This document shows, piece by piece, positions 8,175-16,720 of a stretch of 50,519 nucleotides of DNA. Each line of letters begins with the position of its first letter. The first letter of the stretch is position 1. Below the pieces are notes generated by a model that saw only the letters and a program-made list of their open reading frames with translations, did no database searches and was not told the DNA's origin. Both the position numbers and the translations under genes were made by a program. This DNA comes from Rhizobium sp. ASV20 (GTDB lineage Bacteria; Pseudomonadota; Alphaproteobacteria; Rhizobiales; Rhizobiaceae): assembly GCF_016429015.1 (NCBI RefSeq), contig NZ_JAELTU010000035.1, positions 1 through 50,519 on the forward strand, written 5' to 3'.

Positions 8175-9536
8175 TTACTTGATGGCGTCCCAGGACTTCT
8201 GGATCGCGTCGGCAACATCCTGTGCGGACTTGCCGCCGACGAAGTCCACCATGCCGGTCCAGAACGAACCTGCGCCGATCTTGCCCGGCATCAGGTCAGA
8301 ACCATCGAAGCGGAAGGTGGTGGCGGAGGTGAGGAGTTCGCCTTCCTTGCGCAGCGTGTCGTTGGCATAGGCAGCCGTGTTGACGGACTTGTACGGCGTC
8401 AGGAAGCCGGACTGCGCCATCCAGACTTCCTGGGCGATCGGCGTCTGCAGGAACTGGATGAAGGCGCGAGCAGCCTTCGAATCCTTGGTGATCGCCGCAA
8501 GCGTACCAGCGCCTTCGACCGGCTTGCCGAGTTCAGGATGCGAGGCAAACGGCGGGAAGTAGAAGAAGTCCGCATCCTGGCCGAGCTTCGTGCCTTCCGG
8601 GAAGAAGGACGGGATGAAGGATGCCTGCTTGTGCAAGTAGCACTTCGGCGGAACCGTGAAGAGGCCCTTCGGGCTGTCGCGGAAGTCCGTCGAGGCAACA
8701 GCTGCAACACCACCGGCGACGTATTTCGGGTTCTTCGCGAACTTGCCGAACTCTTCGATGGCAGCAACGACCTTCGGGTCGTTGAACTTAAGCGTGTTGT
8801 CGACCCAGTGATCATAATCCTGCGGCGTGTTCAGGCGCAGCATCAGATCTTCGACCCAGTCGGTTGCCGGCCAGCCAGTAGCGCCGCCCGAACCGAGACC
8901 GATGCACCAGGGAGTGCCGCCATCCTTGACGATCTGGTCGGAAAGCTTGAGCAGGTCCTCCATGGTCGTCGGAACCTTGTAGCCGGCTTCCTCGAAGTTT
9001 TCCGGAACGTACCAGACCAGAGACTTCAGGTCGGCCTTATAGGGGAAGGCATAAAAGGCATCCTTGCCATCCTTACCCTTGTAGGTGCCGTAGCCGACCC
9101 AGCTGTCGCCGGCGCCGTAATTCGTCTTGACCCAGCCGGCAAGATCGTCGCCGAGCGGCGTCAGGTAGCCCTTGCTGGCAAGGTTTGCGAGCAGGCCCGG
9201 CTGCGGCAGGATAGCGACGTTCGGCGGCGAACCGGCCTGCGTGTCGATGACGATCTGCTGCTCATAGTTTTCCGAGGACGAGTATTTGGCGTTCACGCCG
9301 GTCGCTTCGGTGAAATAGTTGAGAACGCTGGTGAAGAGCGCTTCGTCTTCGCCACGCCAGGGACCGAAGATGGTCAGCGTCTCGCCCTTCAGGTCGGCAT
9401 GCGCGGACTTGAAGTCGTCGTAGCTCTTCCAGTTGAACTTGGAATCCTGGCCGGGCTGGAATTTCAGATCGGCGGCCATAGCCGTCCCTGCCATGAGGGC
9501 GGCAGCGGCAACGGTCATCAAAAACAATTTCTTCAT
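8175..9536 (-). CDS. aglE: AglE, periplasmic alpha-glucoside-binding protein
   Basis: A 453-residue extracellular solute-binding protein (family 1 type) that delivers alpha-glucosides to AglFG. The signal peptide MKKLFLMTVAAAALMAGTAMAA ends in an AMA|A cleavage site; DLKFQPG starts the mature protein. Mature motifs include LTIFGPWRGEDEALF and NVAILPQPGLLANLASKGYL, typical of the group. ATG 9536 was chosen because GGGAGGA lies just before it and the longer frame (to 9635) would bury the signal peptide. First gene of the operon; the probable operator lies 70 nt upstream. Confidence 0.92.
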   Translation of the reverse strand: MKKLFLMTVAAAALMAGTAMAADLKFQPGQDSKFNWKSYDDFKSAHADLKGETLTIFGPWRGEDEALFTSVLNYFTEATGVNAKYSSSENYEQQIVIDTQAGSPPNVAILPQPGLLANLASKGYLTPLGDDLAGWVKTNYGAGDSWVGYGTYKGKDGKDAFYAFPYKADLKSLVWYVPENFEEAGYKVPTTMEDLLKLSDQIVKDGGTPWCIGLGSGGATGWPATDWVEDLMLRLNTPQDYDHWVDNTLKFNDPKVVAAIEEFGKFAKNPKYVAGGVAAVASTDFRDSPKGLFTVPPKCYLHKQASFIPSFFPEGTKLGQDADFFYFPPFASHPELGKPVEGAGTLAAITKDSKAARAFIQFLQTPIAQEVWMAQSGFLTPYKSVNTAAYANDTLRKEGELLTSATTFRFDGSDLMPGKIGAGSFWTGMVDFVGGKSAQDVADAIQKSWDAIK

Positions 9537-9605
9537 GTGGTTGTCCTCCCAAATAACGAAATCTATGAGCCCAAACACGTTTCCGTGCGACACGCTCCAT
9601 TCCTC

Positions 9606-9615
9606 AAAGCGCTTT
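9606..9615. promoter_or_regulatory. LacI-family operator, aglE side
   Basis: Perfect palindrome AAAGCGCTTT in context CAAAGCGCTTTGG. The central CG step and half-site are classic for LacI/GalR repressors. It is 70 nt upstream of the aglE start, so AglR binding here could block aglEFGAK transcription. Confidence 0.7.
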
Positions 9616-9768
9616 GGCTGCCTTCTGTCATCCATTGGGGACGCAACAAAGTCAAGCGATTTTCAGAATTCCACTAATATGCACCGTAAATCTCGCACTG
9701 CAGCACAAAATAAGCGCCAATATTTTCGCTAATTATCTTGTCTCATTCGCTCCGCCTGCTACATATTG

Positions 9769-9778
9769 AAAGCGCTTT
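9769..9778. promoter_or_regulatory. LacI-family operator, aglR side
   Basis: Second copy of AAAGCGCTTT in context GAAAGCGCTTTGG, 71 nt before the aglR start codon and 163 bp centre-to-centre from the first copy. It would allow autoregulation, and looping between the two sites is possible. Confidence 0.7.
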
Positions 9779-9848
9779 GGGAGCTATGGACGCGTCGGGA
9801 GGTTGCGTCGGCATCTTAGCGGCTGAAGAGTTGGAGGAGCCTAAATAC

Positions 9849-10880
9849 GTGAATCTGAAACAGCTATCGCAACTGCTGGGGCTGTCGCAGACGACAGTCA
9901 GCCGGGCATTGAACGGATACCCCGAAGTTAATCGCGAAACGCGCGAGCGTGTCCTCAAAGCGGTTCGGGAAACCGGCTATCGGCCCAACAAGGCAGCGCA
10001 GCGGCTTGCTACCGGCAAGGCCGGCTCGATCGGGCTGGTCATGCCGACCTCGCCAGGCAATTCCTCGGACGTGCATTTCAGCGAATTCCTGACCGGACTC
10101 GGCGAAGAGGCATTGCGGCACGATTTTCATTTCGTACTGACCCCTGCGGACCCGAACGACGAAGTCGGTGCGCTTAGGCGGCTGGCGGCGAGCGGCAATG
10201 TCGACGCCCTCTTTGTCAACTATATGCGCGGTCACGACCCACGCCTGGACATGCTGAAGACGCTTTCCATGCCCTTCCTCGTGCATGGACGTTCGATCGG
10301 CTCGGAGCCGGATTATCCCTTCCTCGACATCGACAACGAAGCCGCTTTCTATGAAGCGACGAAGCTGCTGCTGCAGCTCGGGCATAAGCGCTTCGCGCTG
10401 CTGAACGGCCCGATCTATCTGGATTTCGCCATGCGCCGGAAAAACGGCGTCGAGGCAGCTCTTGCCGAACGCGGCCTGACGTTGGACGAGGCATGTGTCA
10501 GCCACACGCCGATGACCGACGAGCAAGGCCTGCTCGTGACGGAGCGTATCCTGCAGATGGAAAAGAGACAGCGCCCGACTGCCGTGCTTTGCTCCAGTAC
10601 GGTGCTCGCGCTTGGCGCCGTCCGTGCCATCAATCAGGCAAAACTCAAACTTGGCGAAGACATTTCGATGATCGCCCATGACGACGTGCTGACCTTGCTC
10701 AAGCCGGAAAATTTCACCGTGCCGCTGACGACGACGCGCTCATCCCTGCGCTCGGCGGGCGTGCGCATCGCCGAGCGGTTGATCGGCGAAATCAAGAATA
10801 CGGAAACTTTCCCGGCTCAGGAATTGTGGAAAGCGGAATTGATCGTGCGCGCTTCGACCGGCGTTGCGCCGGCCGATTGA
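9849..10880 (+). CDS. aglR: AglR, LacI-family repressor of the agl operon
   Basis: A 343-residue LacI/GalR regulator. The N-terminal helix-turn-helix is LSQLLGLSQTTVSRALNG, followed by a hinge helix region (GYRPNKAAQRLATGKAG) and a periplasmic-binding-protein-like sensor domain (IGLVMPTSPGNSS onward). GTG 9849 is the chosen start: GGAGGAG lies 9 nt upstream and LacI proteins begin immediately before the HTH; the open frame continues to 9738 but the extra residues are unlike the family. Divergent to aglE, with two operators between. The inducer is presumably an alpha-glucoside or glucose, by inference from context. Confidence 0.88.
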   Translation: MNLKQLSQLLGLSQTTVSRALNGYPEVNRETRERVLKAVRETGYRPNKAAQRLATGKAGSIGLVMPTSPGNSSDVHFSEFLTGLGEEALRHDFHFVLTPADPNDEVGALRRLAASGNVDALFVNYMRGHDPRLDMLKTLSMPFLVHGRSIGSEPDYPFLDIDNEAAFYEATKLLLQLGHKRFALLNGPIYLDFAMRRKNGVEAALAERGLTLDEACVSHTPMTDEQGLLVTERILQMEKRQRPTAVLCSSTVLALGAVRAINQAKLKLGEDISMIAHDDVLTLLKPENFTVPLTTTRSSLRSAGVRIAERLIGEIKNTETFPAQELWKAELIVRASTGVAPAD

Positions 10881-10887
10881 TCGCAAT

Positions 10888-11787
10888 TTAGAACTTCGGC
10901 GGCTTTCTGCCGGCGGCGCGATGGGCCGCGATGACGGTATTGGCCATCAGCATGGCAATCGTCATCGGCCCGACACCGCCTGGAACCGGCGTGATCGCTC
11001 GTGCGACTTCGGATACCTCGGCAAAGGCGACATCGCCCACCAGACGGCTCTTGCCCTCACCGCGCTCCGGCGCATCGATGCGGTTGATGCCGACATCGAT
11101 AACGGTCGCCCCCGGCTTGATCCAGGCGGCCTTGACCATCTCCGGACGACCGACTGCTGCCACCAGAATATCGGCGCCGCGCGCCACGGATGCCAGATCC
11201 CTGGTGCGTGAATGCGCGATCGTGACCGTCGCATTGGCGTTCAGCAGCAATTGCGCCATCGGCTTGCCGAACAGATTGGAGCGGCCGATGACCACCGCAT
11301 TCAGGCCCGACAGATCCTCGCCATGAATCGAGCGCACCAGCAGCATGGCGCCGGCCGGCGTGCAGGAGATCAGCCCGGTCGCGAGATCGCCGGTTGCAAG
11401 CTTGCCGGCGTTGACGACATGCAGCCCGTCGACATCCTTCTCCGGCTTGATCGACTGGATGATCGCATCCGAATCCAGATGTTTCGGCAGTGGTAGCTGC
11501 ACCAGAATGCCGTGAATGGAAAGATCGTCGTTCAGCGACTGCACCAGGCTTGCGAGCTCGCCTTGCGTCGTCTCCGCCGGCAGCGTGTGCTGGATGGAGT
11601 TGAAGCCGCATTCCTTGGCCATGCGGCCCTTGGCGCCGACATAGGTGTGGCTGGCCGGATCGTCCCCGACAATAACAACCGCGAGCCCGGTCTTGACGCC
11701 GGCCTCAGCCTCAAGCCCCGCCGCCGCAGCCTTTACCGCCTCGATCACCGAAGCCGCTGCAATCTTGCCGTCGATCACTGTCGTCAC
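10888..11787 (-). CDS. folD: FolD, methylenetetrahydrofolate dehydrogenase/cyclohydrolase
   Basis: A 299-residue bifunctional enzyme converting 5,10-methylene-THF to 10-formyl-THF with NADP. Diagnostic parts: YVGAK (Tyr49, catalytic Lys53), [10 protein letters not shown], the nucleotide-binding loop [14 protein letters not shown], and the C-terminal signature [21 protein letters not shown] 11787 is preferred because AGGAG precedes it by 7 nt and the protein then begins (V)[13 protein letters not shown] like its homologues; the frame extends to 11868 without support. It converges on aglR with only 7 nt between stop codons and no obvious terminator. Confidence 0.95.
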   Translation of the reverse strand: MTTVIDGKIAAASVIEAVKAAAAGLEAEAGVKTGLAVVIVGDDPASHTYVGAKGRMAKECGFNSIQHTLPAETTQGELASLVQSLNDDLSIHGILVQLPLPKHLDSDAIIQSIKPEKDVDGLHVVNAGKLATGDLATGLISCTPAGAMLLVRSIHGEDLSGLNAVVIGRSNLFGKPMAQLLLNANATVTIAHSRTRDLASVARGADILVAAVGRPEMVKAAWIKPGATVIDVGINRIDAPERGEGKSRLVGDVAFAEVSEVARAITPVPGGVGPMTIAMLMANTVIAAHRAAGRKPPKF

Positions 11788-11812
11788 GCTGGTCTCCTGA
11801 TATGAATTCGAC

Positions 11813-11845
11813 GCTAGAGCGCTTCCGCTTTTCCTCGAACCGAGG
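11813..11845. repeat. Partial copy of a dispersed rhizobial palindromic repeat
   Basis: The stretch contains TAGAGCGCTTCCG followed by TTTTCCTCGAACCGAGG. A diverged relative occurs at 40148-40188, sharing the TAGnGCGCTTCCG half. Similar GCGCTTCCG-containing intergenic palindromes are common in Rhizobium genomes as I remember them; this copy lacks its second half. It lies in the 218-nt gap between folD and the Wzz-like gene. Confidence 0.35.
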
Positions 11846-12005
11846 CAACGCTCATTCTCATAACCCATTGCCCATTCCGGATGGGAAACCGCTGCGCTGT
11901 TTCCCTAACCTGCGCCAATCTACAAACCATCGGCGGCGCGGAATTGCCTGCCAACGCCCTATGGTGTCTGAAAGCGGTAATTGCAAGGAGAAAACGGCAG
12001 CCGCG

Positions 12006-13904
12006 TCAATCGCGACCGGCTTGCCGGCGCGCGGCATAAGTTTCGACCTTCGAGCGCAGCTCCGCCAGCTCCTGCCGCACGCGCAGCCATTCGTCGGGCG
12101 TGGCGTTGGTGGTGTCGACATCAGCGTTCGGCTCGACGACATCTTCGCGGGCCGTCACAGGCGATTGCTCGGGGAAAGGCTCGATATGGTATTGAGGAAC
12201 AGGCACCTGCGTCGCGGCGGCGTCGATCTCGCTGTCCTCGGCTTCCATGGCGCCGACCAGCCATTTCCGCAGAAAGACAAGGCCAAGCGACAGGCCGAGA
12301 CCTGCCAGGAAGCCGGTCGCCTGATTGCTTGCGAGATGGTCGTCGATCGGGGCCGCGGCTGCAACAGCCTGCGATATCACCGTCATCGGCGGCTTGACCT
12401 CCTGGGGCGTCAGCGCAGCGTTCTGCTGATCGGCATCTAAGCGGCCTTGCGCGGCGGCAACAGCATCTCGCAGCTGCCCGAGCCGAGCGATATCGACATC
12501 CGAGCTCTTCTTGCTGAGACCGGTCATTTGCAAGGAAAGTGCCGCCTGCTTGTCGAGCGCAGCTTTCAAGGCTGCGTCGCTACTGGTGACAAGTCGCTGC
12601 AATTGCGTACGGAGATTGGCGCCAAGATCGTCGACGGTGGCCTGCTGTGCGAGCAGGCGTGGGTGACGCGGCCCAAGCTGCGTTGCAAGCTGGGTAAGCT
12701 GCGTCTTCGCCGCGCTATAGCGACTGCGCAGATCGTCAAGGCCGGCAGAGGTAAGATCCGCCGGCAGGGCGCCGCTCAGCAGGGATGCGGGCGTTGCCGA
12801 CCTGGCCGCTGCGACATTCGCCCTGGCAGTACGCACGGCAAGATCCGCGGCCTTGATTTCGCTGTCCAGCTGGCGTCGTTGATCCTGCAGCGTCAGGGCC
12901 GCAGCGATCTTGTCTTCCCCGTATTCCGCTCTGAATTCTGCGAGCGCAGCGGTGGCACGGTCGAGCTCCTTGCGGCTGCGGCCAGTGGCCGTGTCGCCAG
13001 CACTCGAGGCAGCGGCCGCCTGCACGACGGCGGAGTCATAAATGGTCGCGACCACCAGACGGTTGGCGATATCTGCGGATCTGGCCGGGTCGCCCGAGGT
13101 AACGGTGAGCCGCAGGAGGCCGGTCGCATCGTCAATACCAACAGCAACGCTCTTGCGAAGGGTCGCTTGTGCGCGGGACGGCGCATCCGATGCCCCACCG
13201 TTGCCGGACAGGAGTTCCATGGCAACGCCGAGGGCGCCGGCACGAGTGCCGGTGAATTCGGGATCACGGTCGAGCCTCAACCGGGCAACCACATCGGATA
13301 GTGCCGAAGGAGCAACCGCACGCCTTGCCGCGATATTCAGCACGGACTGACGGGCCCTTCCCTCGCCTTCCGCATGCAGAAATGCCTGGGACACATAGAG
13401 TGGCGGTGGCGCGAGCAGCGTCGGTATGGCAGCGCCGGCGAGTGCCGTTACCATGACGAAACCGGGGGAGCCGATGCTGAGAGACCAATTGCGGCGGCGA
13501 GGCGGAGCGGCAGGAAAAGCCGTCTCCGGTTCGCCATCGAGCAGATCCGGCACGAATTCCAGCAAGTCGGGCACAGGCTCCGGCTTGGCGGCGAGCTCAT
13601 CATCCCCGTAACGATGGCTAAGGATGCTGCCTATCTGCGCGGCCAGCGGCTGAGCCTGGGGCATTTCCTCAGACTGCGGCGCCTTCCTGCCCGATACGGG
13701 ATAGGGGTCGCCATTCAACCTTCTGCGAAGGATCGCACGAAGCTCCGCATCGCGAGGATCATCCGAATTGGCGGCACGCAAATCTTTACGGTCGTAAGCG
13801 TCCGCGTCACGATCTGAAGACGCATGCTCGCCCGACCTGCGCGAAAGCTCGAAGGTTTCGACATCGTCGGCGTATAAGCCGGTCCTGGATTTGCTCTCAA
13901 ACAT
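12006..13904 (-). CDS. Wzz/GumC-like polysaccharide chain-length or export protein
   Basis: A 632-residue polysaccharide co-polymerase-like membrane protein. Residues 1-140 are a charged, probably disordered cytoplasmic region; then a membrane segment (SPGFVMVTALAGAAIPTLLA), a periplasmic part with long coiled-coil stretches (GRSRKELDRATAALAEFRAEYGEDK, split here for reading; LTQLATQLGPRHPRLLAQQA), and a second membrane segment near 560 (ATGFLAGLGLSLGLVFL). LGPRHPRL matches the P-rich motif of GumC/ExoP proteins. There is no C-terminal Walker-type tyrosine kinase domain. It lies 99 nt downstream of a GT26 transferase, suggesting surface-polysaccharide assembly. Confidence 0.7.
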   Translation of the reverse strand: MFESKSRTGLYADDVETFELSRRSGEHASSDRDADAYDRKDLRAANSDDPRDAELRAILRRRLNGDPYPVSGRKAPQSEEMPQAQPLAAQIGSILSHRYGDDELAAKPEPVPDLLEFVPDLLDGEPETAFPAAPPRRRNWSLSIGSPGFVMVTALAGAAIPTLLAPPPLYVSQAFLHAEGEGRARQSVLNIAARRAVAPSALSDVVARLRLDRDPEFTGTRAGALGVAMELLSGNGGASDAPSRAQATLRKSVAVGIDDATGLLRLTVTSGDPARSADIANRLVVATIYDSAVVQAAAASSAGDTATGRSRKELDRATAALAEFRAEYGEDKIAAALTLQDQRRQLDSEIKAADLAVRTARANVAAARSATPASLLSGALPADLTSAGLDDLRSRYSAAKTQLTQLATQLGPRHPRLLAQQATVDDLGANLRTQLQRLVTSSDAALKAALDKQAALSLQMTGLSKKSSDVDIARLGQLRDAVAAAQGRLDADQQNAALTPQEVKPPMTVISQAVAAAAPIDDHLASNQATGFLAGLGLSLGLVFLRKWLVGAMEAEDSEIDAAATQVPVPQYHIEPFPEQSPVTAREDVVEPNADVDTTNATPDEWLRVRQELAELRSKVETYAARRQAGRD

Positions 13905-14003
13905 GGCGGGTCATCTCACGCGCTTGATCTCGCGACCAATGCAAATGTTAACCCACTCTAAACTTTCATAGCAAAGAAAGGGTTAACGCCCGCGCGCACG
14001 GGA

Positions 14004-14840
14004 TCAGCTTGCCAGTTTATTAGGAGGCACGAGGCGCGGCCTCGTCTGCTGCGTCTCCGTGCGGCCGATCCGCTCCTTGCGGCCAAACTGGTGTCTGATG
14101 ACCTGATAAAGGAAGAGCGGTACGCCCAGCATGTAGCGCCGCCAGAGCCTGTTCGGCTCCAAGACCAGGCGGAATAGCCACTCGCTGCGCAACGCCCGCA
14201 CCAAGGCCGGCGCTCGCGGCACTGTGCCGGATACGAAATCGAAAAGTGCGCCTACCGTCAGAACCAGACGCGCGTGCTGCGGCCCGATATGTTCGGCCAC
14301 CCACTTTTCCTGCAGCGGCGTACCCATGCCGACGATTAGAATATCGATCTTCTGCCGGCTGATTTCCGCCGTGACCGCATTGCTCTTCTCCGGATCGAAG
14401 AAGCCATCGGAAACGACGGTGAACTCATGCCAAGGCGCATGCTGCCGCAGCTTTTCGGCTGCCTTTTCGACCACCGAGCGGCGGCCACCGAGCAAGCCGA
14501 TGCGCTTCGGCCGTTCCATGAAGGTCAATAATGCCGGAACGAAGTCCGTCCCATTCAGATTGGCCGGAAAGGGTTCGCCATGCGCGACGCGAGAGGCGAT
14601 ATCGAGGCCGACGCCATCGGGCAGGACGAGATTGCGCTCCAAAACCTCGCGATAGCTGCCATCACGCAGCATCACCAGCATGTTATGGGCGTTGACGAAG
14701 GAGATCGAGGTCTGACCGACGGGCAAGGATGCAAGTTCGTTGACGAAGGTCAACGCATCTTCCCAATCAAGATCACAAACCGGCAGATCAAAGATCATAC
14801 GGCGCGACGCAACGACGGCAAAATCAGCAACCTGGTTCAA
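14004..14840 (-). CDS. WecG/TagA/CpsF-family glycosyltransferase (GT26)
   Basis: A 278-residue glycosyltransferase that would add a sugar (often N-acetylmannosaminuronate or ManNAc) to a lipid-linked intermediate at the inner membrane. Family blocks: FVNAHNMLVM, LPDGVGLDIAS, NGTDFVPALL, RIGLLGGRRSVVEKAAEKL, ILIVGMGTPLQEKW and VGALFDFVSGTVPRAP. The start is a TTG at 14840 preceded by AGGAGG at an 8-nt spacing, which is convincing despite the rare codon; ATG 14798 would cut into the fold. It precedes the Wzz-like gene and probably forms a two-gene polysaccharide unit with it. Confidence 0.88.
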   Translation of the reverse strand: MNQVADFAVVASRRMIFDLPVCDLDWEDALTFVNELASLPVGQTSISFVNAHNMLVMLRDGSYREVLERNLVLPDGVGLDIASRVAHGEPFPANLNGTDFVPALLTFMERPKRIGLLGGRRSVVEKAAEKLRQHAPWHEFTVVSDGFFDPEKSNAVTAEISRQKIDILIVGMGTPLQEKWVAEHIGPQHARLVLTVGALFDFVSGTVPRAPALVRALRSEWLFRLVLEPNRLWRRYMLGVPLFLYQVIRHQFGRKERIGRTETQQTRPRLVPPNKLAS

Positions 14841-15094
14841 TCCAACAACCTCCTGCCGGTGTCATCGACATGATGGACAACGGTATTGCAAGGCCCTGTC
14901 CCTTCGCCAATGATCGGCGCGGCAACGACAAGGCCATTGCTGGAGGTTGTTTATAGCAAGGCAATCCCAAGCTTCCGTTAGGACAAAAAGGCGCAATTGC
15001 CTGAAATCATCAATGTCTTGTTAAGCATGTCGATGGAGGAAGGCGGCTCGCGGCCGCTCCGCTAGGGAGCAGCCTCACTTGCAGATCAAGAAAC
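14841..15094. other. Intergenic region between flagellar end gene and polysaccharide pair
   Basis: These 254 nt hold no convincing gene. Near 15057-15080 the minus strand can form an imperfect stem (GGCTGCTCC against GGAGCGGCC), which could end the flagellar operon, but there is no T-run. The promoter for the GT26 gene should lie around 14860-15000. Confidence 0.4.
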
Positions 15095-15622
15095 CTATTC
15101 GGCCGAAACCTTGGTCGTCGCTGCATCCGGCAGGATTTTTACCGGTTTGACGGTCTTCTTGCCGATGCTTTCCCCACCATGGGTTTCTTCCTTGGAGAGG
15201 TAGTCGAGCTGCTCGATCAGGACATCGGCGACATAATCACCGCCGAGCCGCTCGTTCATCCGCTTCTTCAAATCGCTGCGGAAAGCCGCAACATCAAAAT
15301 TCTGTACATGGGAGATATCAATCGCATTGTTGCCGACCAGCAGCGAAAAGAGCTCGTCCGTCGTCAACTCCGGCAAGGGGATCTGCAATGCAGTTGCCTT
15401 GCCCTTATCCATCATGAAGGAAATGCGGGTCAGGAAATAGCCGGTCACCTGGCCGTTGGCGATAACGGGGACGTTGATCGATTCGCCCTTGACCAGCTCC
15501 TGCTGCGCCTTCTTGGCGTCGTCAGGGCTGATCACAGGCGCCGTCGCCGTCTGCACCGAAAAATAGACCGAAGCCAATGTTACCGCGCAGACCCAAAGGC
15601 CGGTGAGCACAAGCTTGATCAT
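15095..15622 (-). CDS. Membrane-anchored flagellar-cluster protein of unknown function
   Basis: A 175-residue protein with an N-terminal membrane anchor or uncleaved signal (MIKLVLTGLWVCAVTLASVYF) and a periplasmic body. The body resembles a FliL-like arrangement in outline (NGQVTGYFLTRISFMMDKGK, then LTTDELFSLLVGNN and LKKRMNERLGGDYVADVLIEQLDYL), with the C-terminal helix lying where FliL proteins carry theirs, but this similarity is only structural guesswork. It overlaps the preceding FlgN-like gene by 4 nt (ATGA), so it is co-translated with flagellar genes. It is the last gene of the flgK-to-flgJ run. Function not known. Confidence 0.7.
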   Translation of the reverse strand: MIKLVLTGLWVCAVTLASVYFSVQTATAPVISPDDAKKAQQELVKGESINVPVIANGQVTGYFLTRISFMMDKGKATALQIPLPELTTDELFSLLVGNNAIDISHVQNFDVAAFRSDLKKRMNERLGGDYVADVLIEQLDYLSKEETHGGESIGKKTVKPVKILPDAATTKVSAE

Positions 15623-15987
15623 CCGGCCTCGCGGACGCGGAATTGCTCCTGCGAATAGGTGCCATCGGTATCGGCGTTCTGCGCAGCATTCTTCAGAATG
15701 TCGGCAACGGCGCGGACGGCCTCGAGATGGGCCTCGACGCGGCGGGCATTCACCACCAGCTTCTTCTTCAATCCATGCAGCTGCTCGACATGCGCAACAG
15801 CGAGATCAGCCGGGTCAGTGTCGCGAAACAGCATCGACAGTTCGTAGAGGCAGCGGCTCTTGTGAGCGTTCGACACCTTGAGATCAAATTCCGGGTCGCT
15901 GCCGATCCGGTTGTTCTCGTTGTCGATAATCATCTCCAGGCGGCCAAGGACAGACTTGATCCGATAGTCCTGTGACATCACTTCCAT
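15619..15987 (-). CDS. FlgN-like flagellar export chaperone candidate
   Basis: A 122-residue, mainly helical, charged protein without signal or membrane segment. Its length and heptad-like pattern (LGRLEMIIDNENNRI, VEQLHGLKKKLVVNARRVEA) fit a FlgN-type chaperone for hook-associated proteins FlgK and FlgL, whose genes lie in the same run. ATG 15987 has GAGG 8 nt upstream. The 3' end overlaps the next gene by 4 nt. Sequence similarity to FlgN is too weak to be sure; the call is inference from shape and position. Confidence 0.55.
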   Translation of the reverse strand: MEVMSQDYRIKSVLGRLEMIIDNENNRIGSDPEFDLKVSNAHKSRCLYELSMLFRDTDPADLAVAHVEQLHGLKKKLVVNARRVEAHLEAVRAVADILKNAAQNADTDGTYSQEQFRVREAG

Positions 15988-16000
15988 GTTGTTACCTCGC

Positions 16001-16594
16001 TTATGCTCTCTGGGACGTCAGCGTATTCTGATTGGTAATGCTCTTGTCGCCGTCATTGGCGTCATGAGCAGCAAGCGTCTTGCGCTGAAAATCCGTGATG
16101 GCGCTCAACGCCATCTTCTTGTCGTTCTCGTCGGTCGTGGCGTTGGCAACGCCGCTGTTGCGCATCTTGTCGACCTGTTCCTTGTACATCTTCTCGGCAA
16201 TGCCGACGCCGCCGTCCTTGGCGAGCGTATTGCCGAGCTGTTCGGCCATCATGCCCTTCCAGATTTCGCCGGCCGAACCCTTGCCATAGAGCGTCTCGCT
16301 GCTCGGCAGCATGTTCTTGACGAAGTTCTGCAGCACCATGGCCTCGAACTTGCGGTAGGCCTGCGGCACCTTCGAGGGGCCGGCATGCGTGCTGGCATTG
16401 CCAAGGCCGGCCTGCGTCGAGGCGCTGTTCAGCGCATCTACGGCTGCGCCAAAACCATTGCCGTTTTCGGCGAGGCTGGTGGCAGCAAAAGCGGCCTTGT
16501 TGGCAGCAAGTTTCGCCTGTGCAACCTGGACATCGTCCGGATTCGCAGCCCTGACAACATCCAGAACCAAATCACTCGGAGGCGAAATAGCCAC
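16001..16594 (-). CDS. flgJ: FlgJ-type rod-binding protein (no muramidase domain)
   Basis: A 197-residue protein matching only the N-terminal rod-capping half of enteric FlgJ. The diagnostic block is AYRKFEAMVLQNFVKNMLP, then GEIWKGMMAEQLGNTLAKDG and GVGIAEKMY. The peptidoglycan hydrolase half is missing, as usual in alphaproteobacteria; a separate lytic transglycosylase at 26025-26657 may supply that activity. GTG 16594 was chosen because AGGGAG stands 8 nt upstream and the protein then starts (V)AISPPSDLVLDVV; the longer frame to 16702 has a Cys/Arg-rich non-coding look. Confidence 0.8.
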   Translation of the reverse strand: MAISPPSDLVLDVVRAANPDDVQVAQAKLAANKAAFAATSLAENGNGFGAAVDALNSASTQAGLGNASTHAGPSKVPQAYRKFEAMVLQNFVKNMLPSSETLYGKGSAGEIWKGMMAEQLGNTLAKDGGVGIAEKMYKEQVDKMRNSGVANATTDENDKKMALSAITDFQRKTLAAHDANDGDKSITNQNTLTSQRA

Positions 16595-16720
16595 GTCACG
16601 TCTCCCTCTGCTATCGCACGCTCCCGAAAACCCGATAGGCGCTCGCGTGGCATGTCGAATCAAACTGTCGGAGCAGGCTGGCAACCTTGCGATGCATGCC
16701 ATGCTCCGTGATCGCGGCGA

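Larger units (their letters stand above)
9537..9848. promoter_or_regulatory. Divergent aglE-aglR promoter region
   Basis: This 312-nt stretch has no credible gene. It separates aglE (minus) and aglR (plus), carries both AAAGCGCTTT palindromes, and is AT-richer in its middle (about 9650-9740), where both promoters probably lie. I could not pick -35/-10 boxes with confidence. Confidence 0.7.

Noticed and set aside
15057..15080. Terminator after the last flagellar gene
   Set aside because: The stem has a mismatch and no T-run; mentioned only as a possible structure.
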